From contig JBEKNT010000065.1 in the NCBI GenBank assembly GCA_049522565.1, positions 1-21,305 of the forward strand: a stretch of DNA of 21,305 nt. Reading direction: 5' to 3'. This DNA is from JASHVB01 sp049522565. Lineage in GTDB: Bacteria > Pseudomonadota > Alphaproteobacteria > Acetobacterales > Acetobacteraceae. Numbering within the stretch: the first letter of the stretch is position 1; every line of letters begins with the position of its first letter. This document shows positions 20,866-21,305 of the stretch, in pieces. A program made the translations under genes and the position numbers. Below the pieces are notes generated by a model. The model did no database searches, was not told where the DNA came from, and saw only the letters and a list, made by a program, of their open reading frames with translations.

Positions 20866-21305
20866 ATGTCCACCACGCAGACCGTCTTGCGGCCCATCGC
20901 CACCATCGGCTTCATCGGCCTCGGCGTGATGGGGGAGCCGATGTGCGGCCATCTTGCCCGCCGCTCCGGCCGTACCGTGCTGGCGCACGACCTGCGCCGC
21001 GAGCCGCTGGCCCACCTGGCTGAATTCGGCGTCACCGCCGCCTCCCCTGAACTGCTCGCGCAGCGCTGCGACCTCATCCTGTTGTCGTTGCCCGACGGCA
21101 AGGCGGTGCAGGCGGTGATTGCCGCGCTGGAGCCGGGCCTCGCCGCGGGCCAATGCGTCGTGGACACCAGCACCTCGCCGGTGCCGCTGACGCGCGCGAT
21201 TGGCGCCCGGCTGACGGCGCGCGGCATCGGATTCGCCGACGCACCGGTGGCACGCACGCGGGAAGCGGCGGCGCGGGGGGAATTATCCATCATGGTCGGC
21301 GCCGC
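20866..21305 (+). CDS. 3-hydroxyisobutyrate dehydrogenase family protein, N-terminal part
   Basis: The first 146 residues of a beta-hydroxyacid dehydrogenase; the window ends before the catalytic lysine region. The NAD(P) motif GFIGLGVMGEPM (15-26), DLILLSLPDG, VVDTSTSPVPL and FADAPVARTREAAARGELSIMVG fit the family (6PGDH_N fold). The usual substrate-binding DAPVSGG reads DAPVART here, so the substrate probably differs from 3-hydroxyisobutyrate. It faces away from the MR/MLE dehydratase gene, a pairing common in sugar-acid or tartronate semialdehyde pathways. An in-frame ATG at 20854 abuts the only GAGG, so 20866 is preferred, with modest certainty. Confidence 0.88.
   Translation, partial: MSTTQTVLRPIATIGFIGLGVMGEPMCGHLARRSGRTVLAHDLRREPLAHLAEFGVTAASPELLAQRCDLILLSLPDGKAVQAVIAALEPGLAAGQCVVDTSTSPVPLTRAIGARLTARGIGFADAPVARTREAAARGELSIMVGA

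Overview
The window is about 21 kb of high-GC DNA, gene-dense and strongly codon-biased. Gene content and intergenic repeat types point to an alphaproteobacterium, most likely a Rhodospirillales/Acetobacteraceae-like heterotroph. That placement is an inference from gene families and base composition; there is no rRNA or marker gene here. No tRNA, rRNA, CRISPR array, transposase or integrase was seen.

Left part (1-4229). A GxxExxY-family gene (minus strand) sits between two nearly identical inverted 39-bp repeats, like a small self-contained repeat-bounded unit. Next comes an alpha-methylacyl-CoA racemase / CaiB-type CoA-transferase gene (plus). Converging on it is a minus-strand operon of a six-helix membrane protein, a small winged-helix regulator and a DUF2306 membrane protein. 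A MazE-like/MazF toxin-antitoxin pair is divergent from that operon.

Middle part (4230-10300). A class II aldolase/adducin gene is divergent from a MarR regulator. The regulator is followed after 18 bases by a giant (about 1,200-residue) iron-sulfur flavoprotein. It looks like a GltD/NfnB-type module fused to a PyrK/NfnA-type module behind an unrecognised N-terminal region, and its first codons are a 15-bp tandem repeat. A roughly 450-base intergenic stretch with three hairpins leads to a small integral membrane protein.

Right-middle part (10301-16768). A SAM methyltransferase is divergent from an XRE/MmyB-type regulator, with two clear dyads between them. Then come two tandemly duplicated secreted CHRD-domain proteins, one with a Met-rich heptad-repeat tail, and a GNAT acetyltransferase. 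A periplasmic rhodanese-like protein of the PQQ-associated CXXCW family follows, converging on a thioredoxin-CcdA operon. The last three genes look like a periplasmic thiol-redox/c-type cytochrome maturation set.

Right end (16769-21305). A mandelate racemase/muconate lactonizing enzyme family dehydratase (minus) and a 3-hydroxyisobutyrate-dehydrogenase-like enzyme (plus, cut by the window edge) face away from each other, as sugar-acid catabolic genes often do. Between them lies a two-gene respiratory operon: a Tat-exported FAD flavoprotein of the fumarate reductase/flavocytochrome c class and a separate exported tetraheme cytochrome c. It has an FNR/FixK-type box upstream and is bracketed by 23-bp direct repeats (21/23 identical), so it may be an inserted cassette.

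The most novel candidates are the giant fused transhydrogenase-like flavoprotein and the repeat-bracketed split flavocytochrome operon. The repeat-bounded GxxExxY unit comes next.
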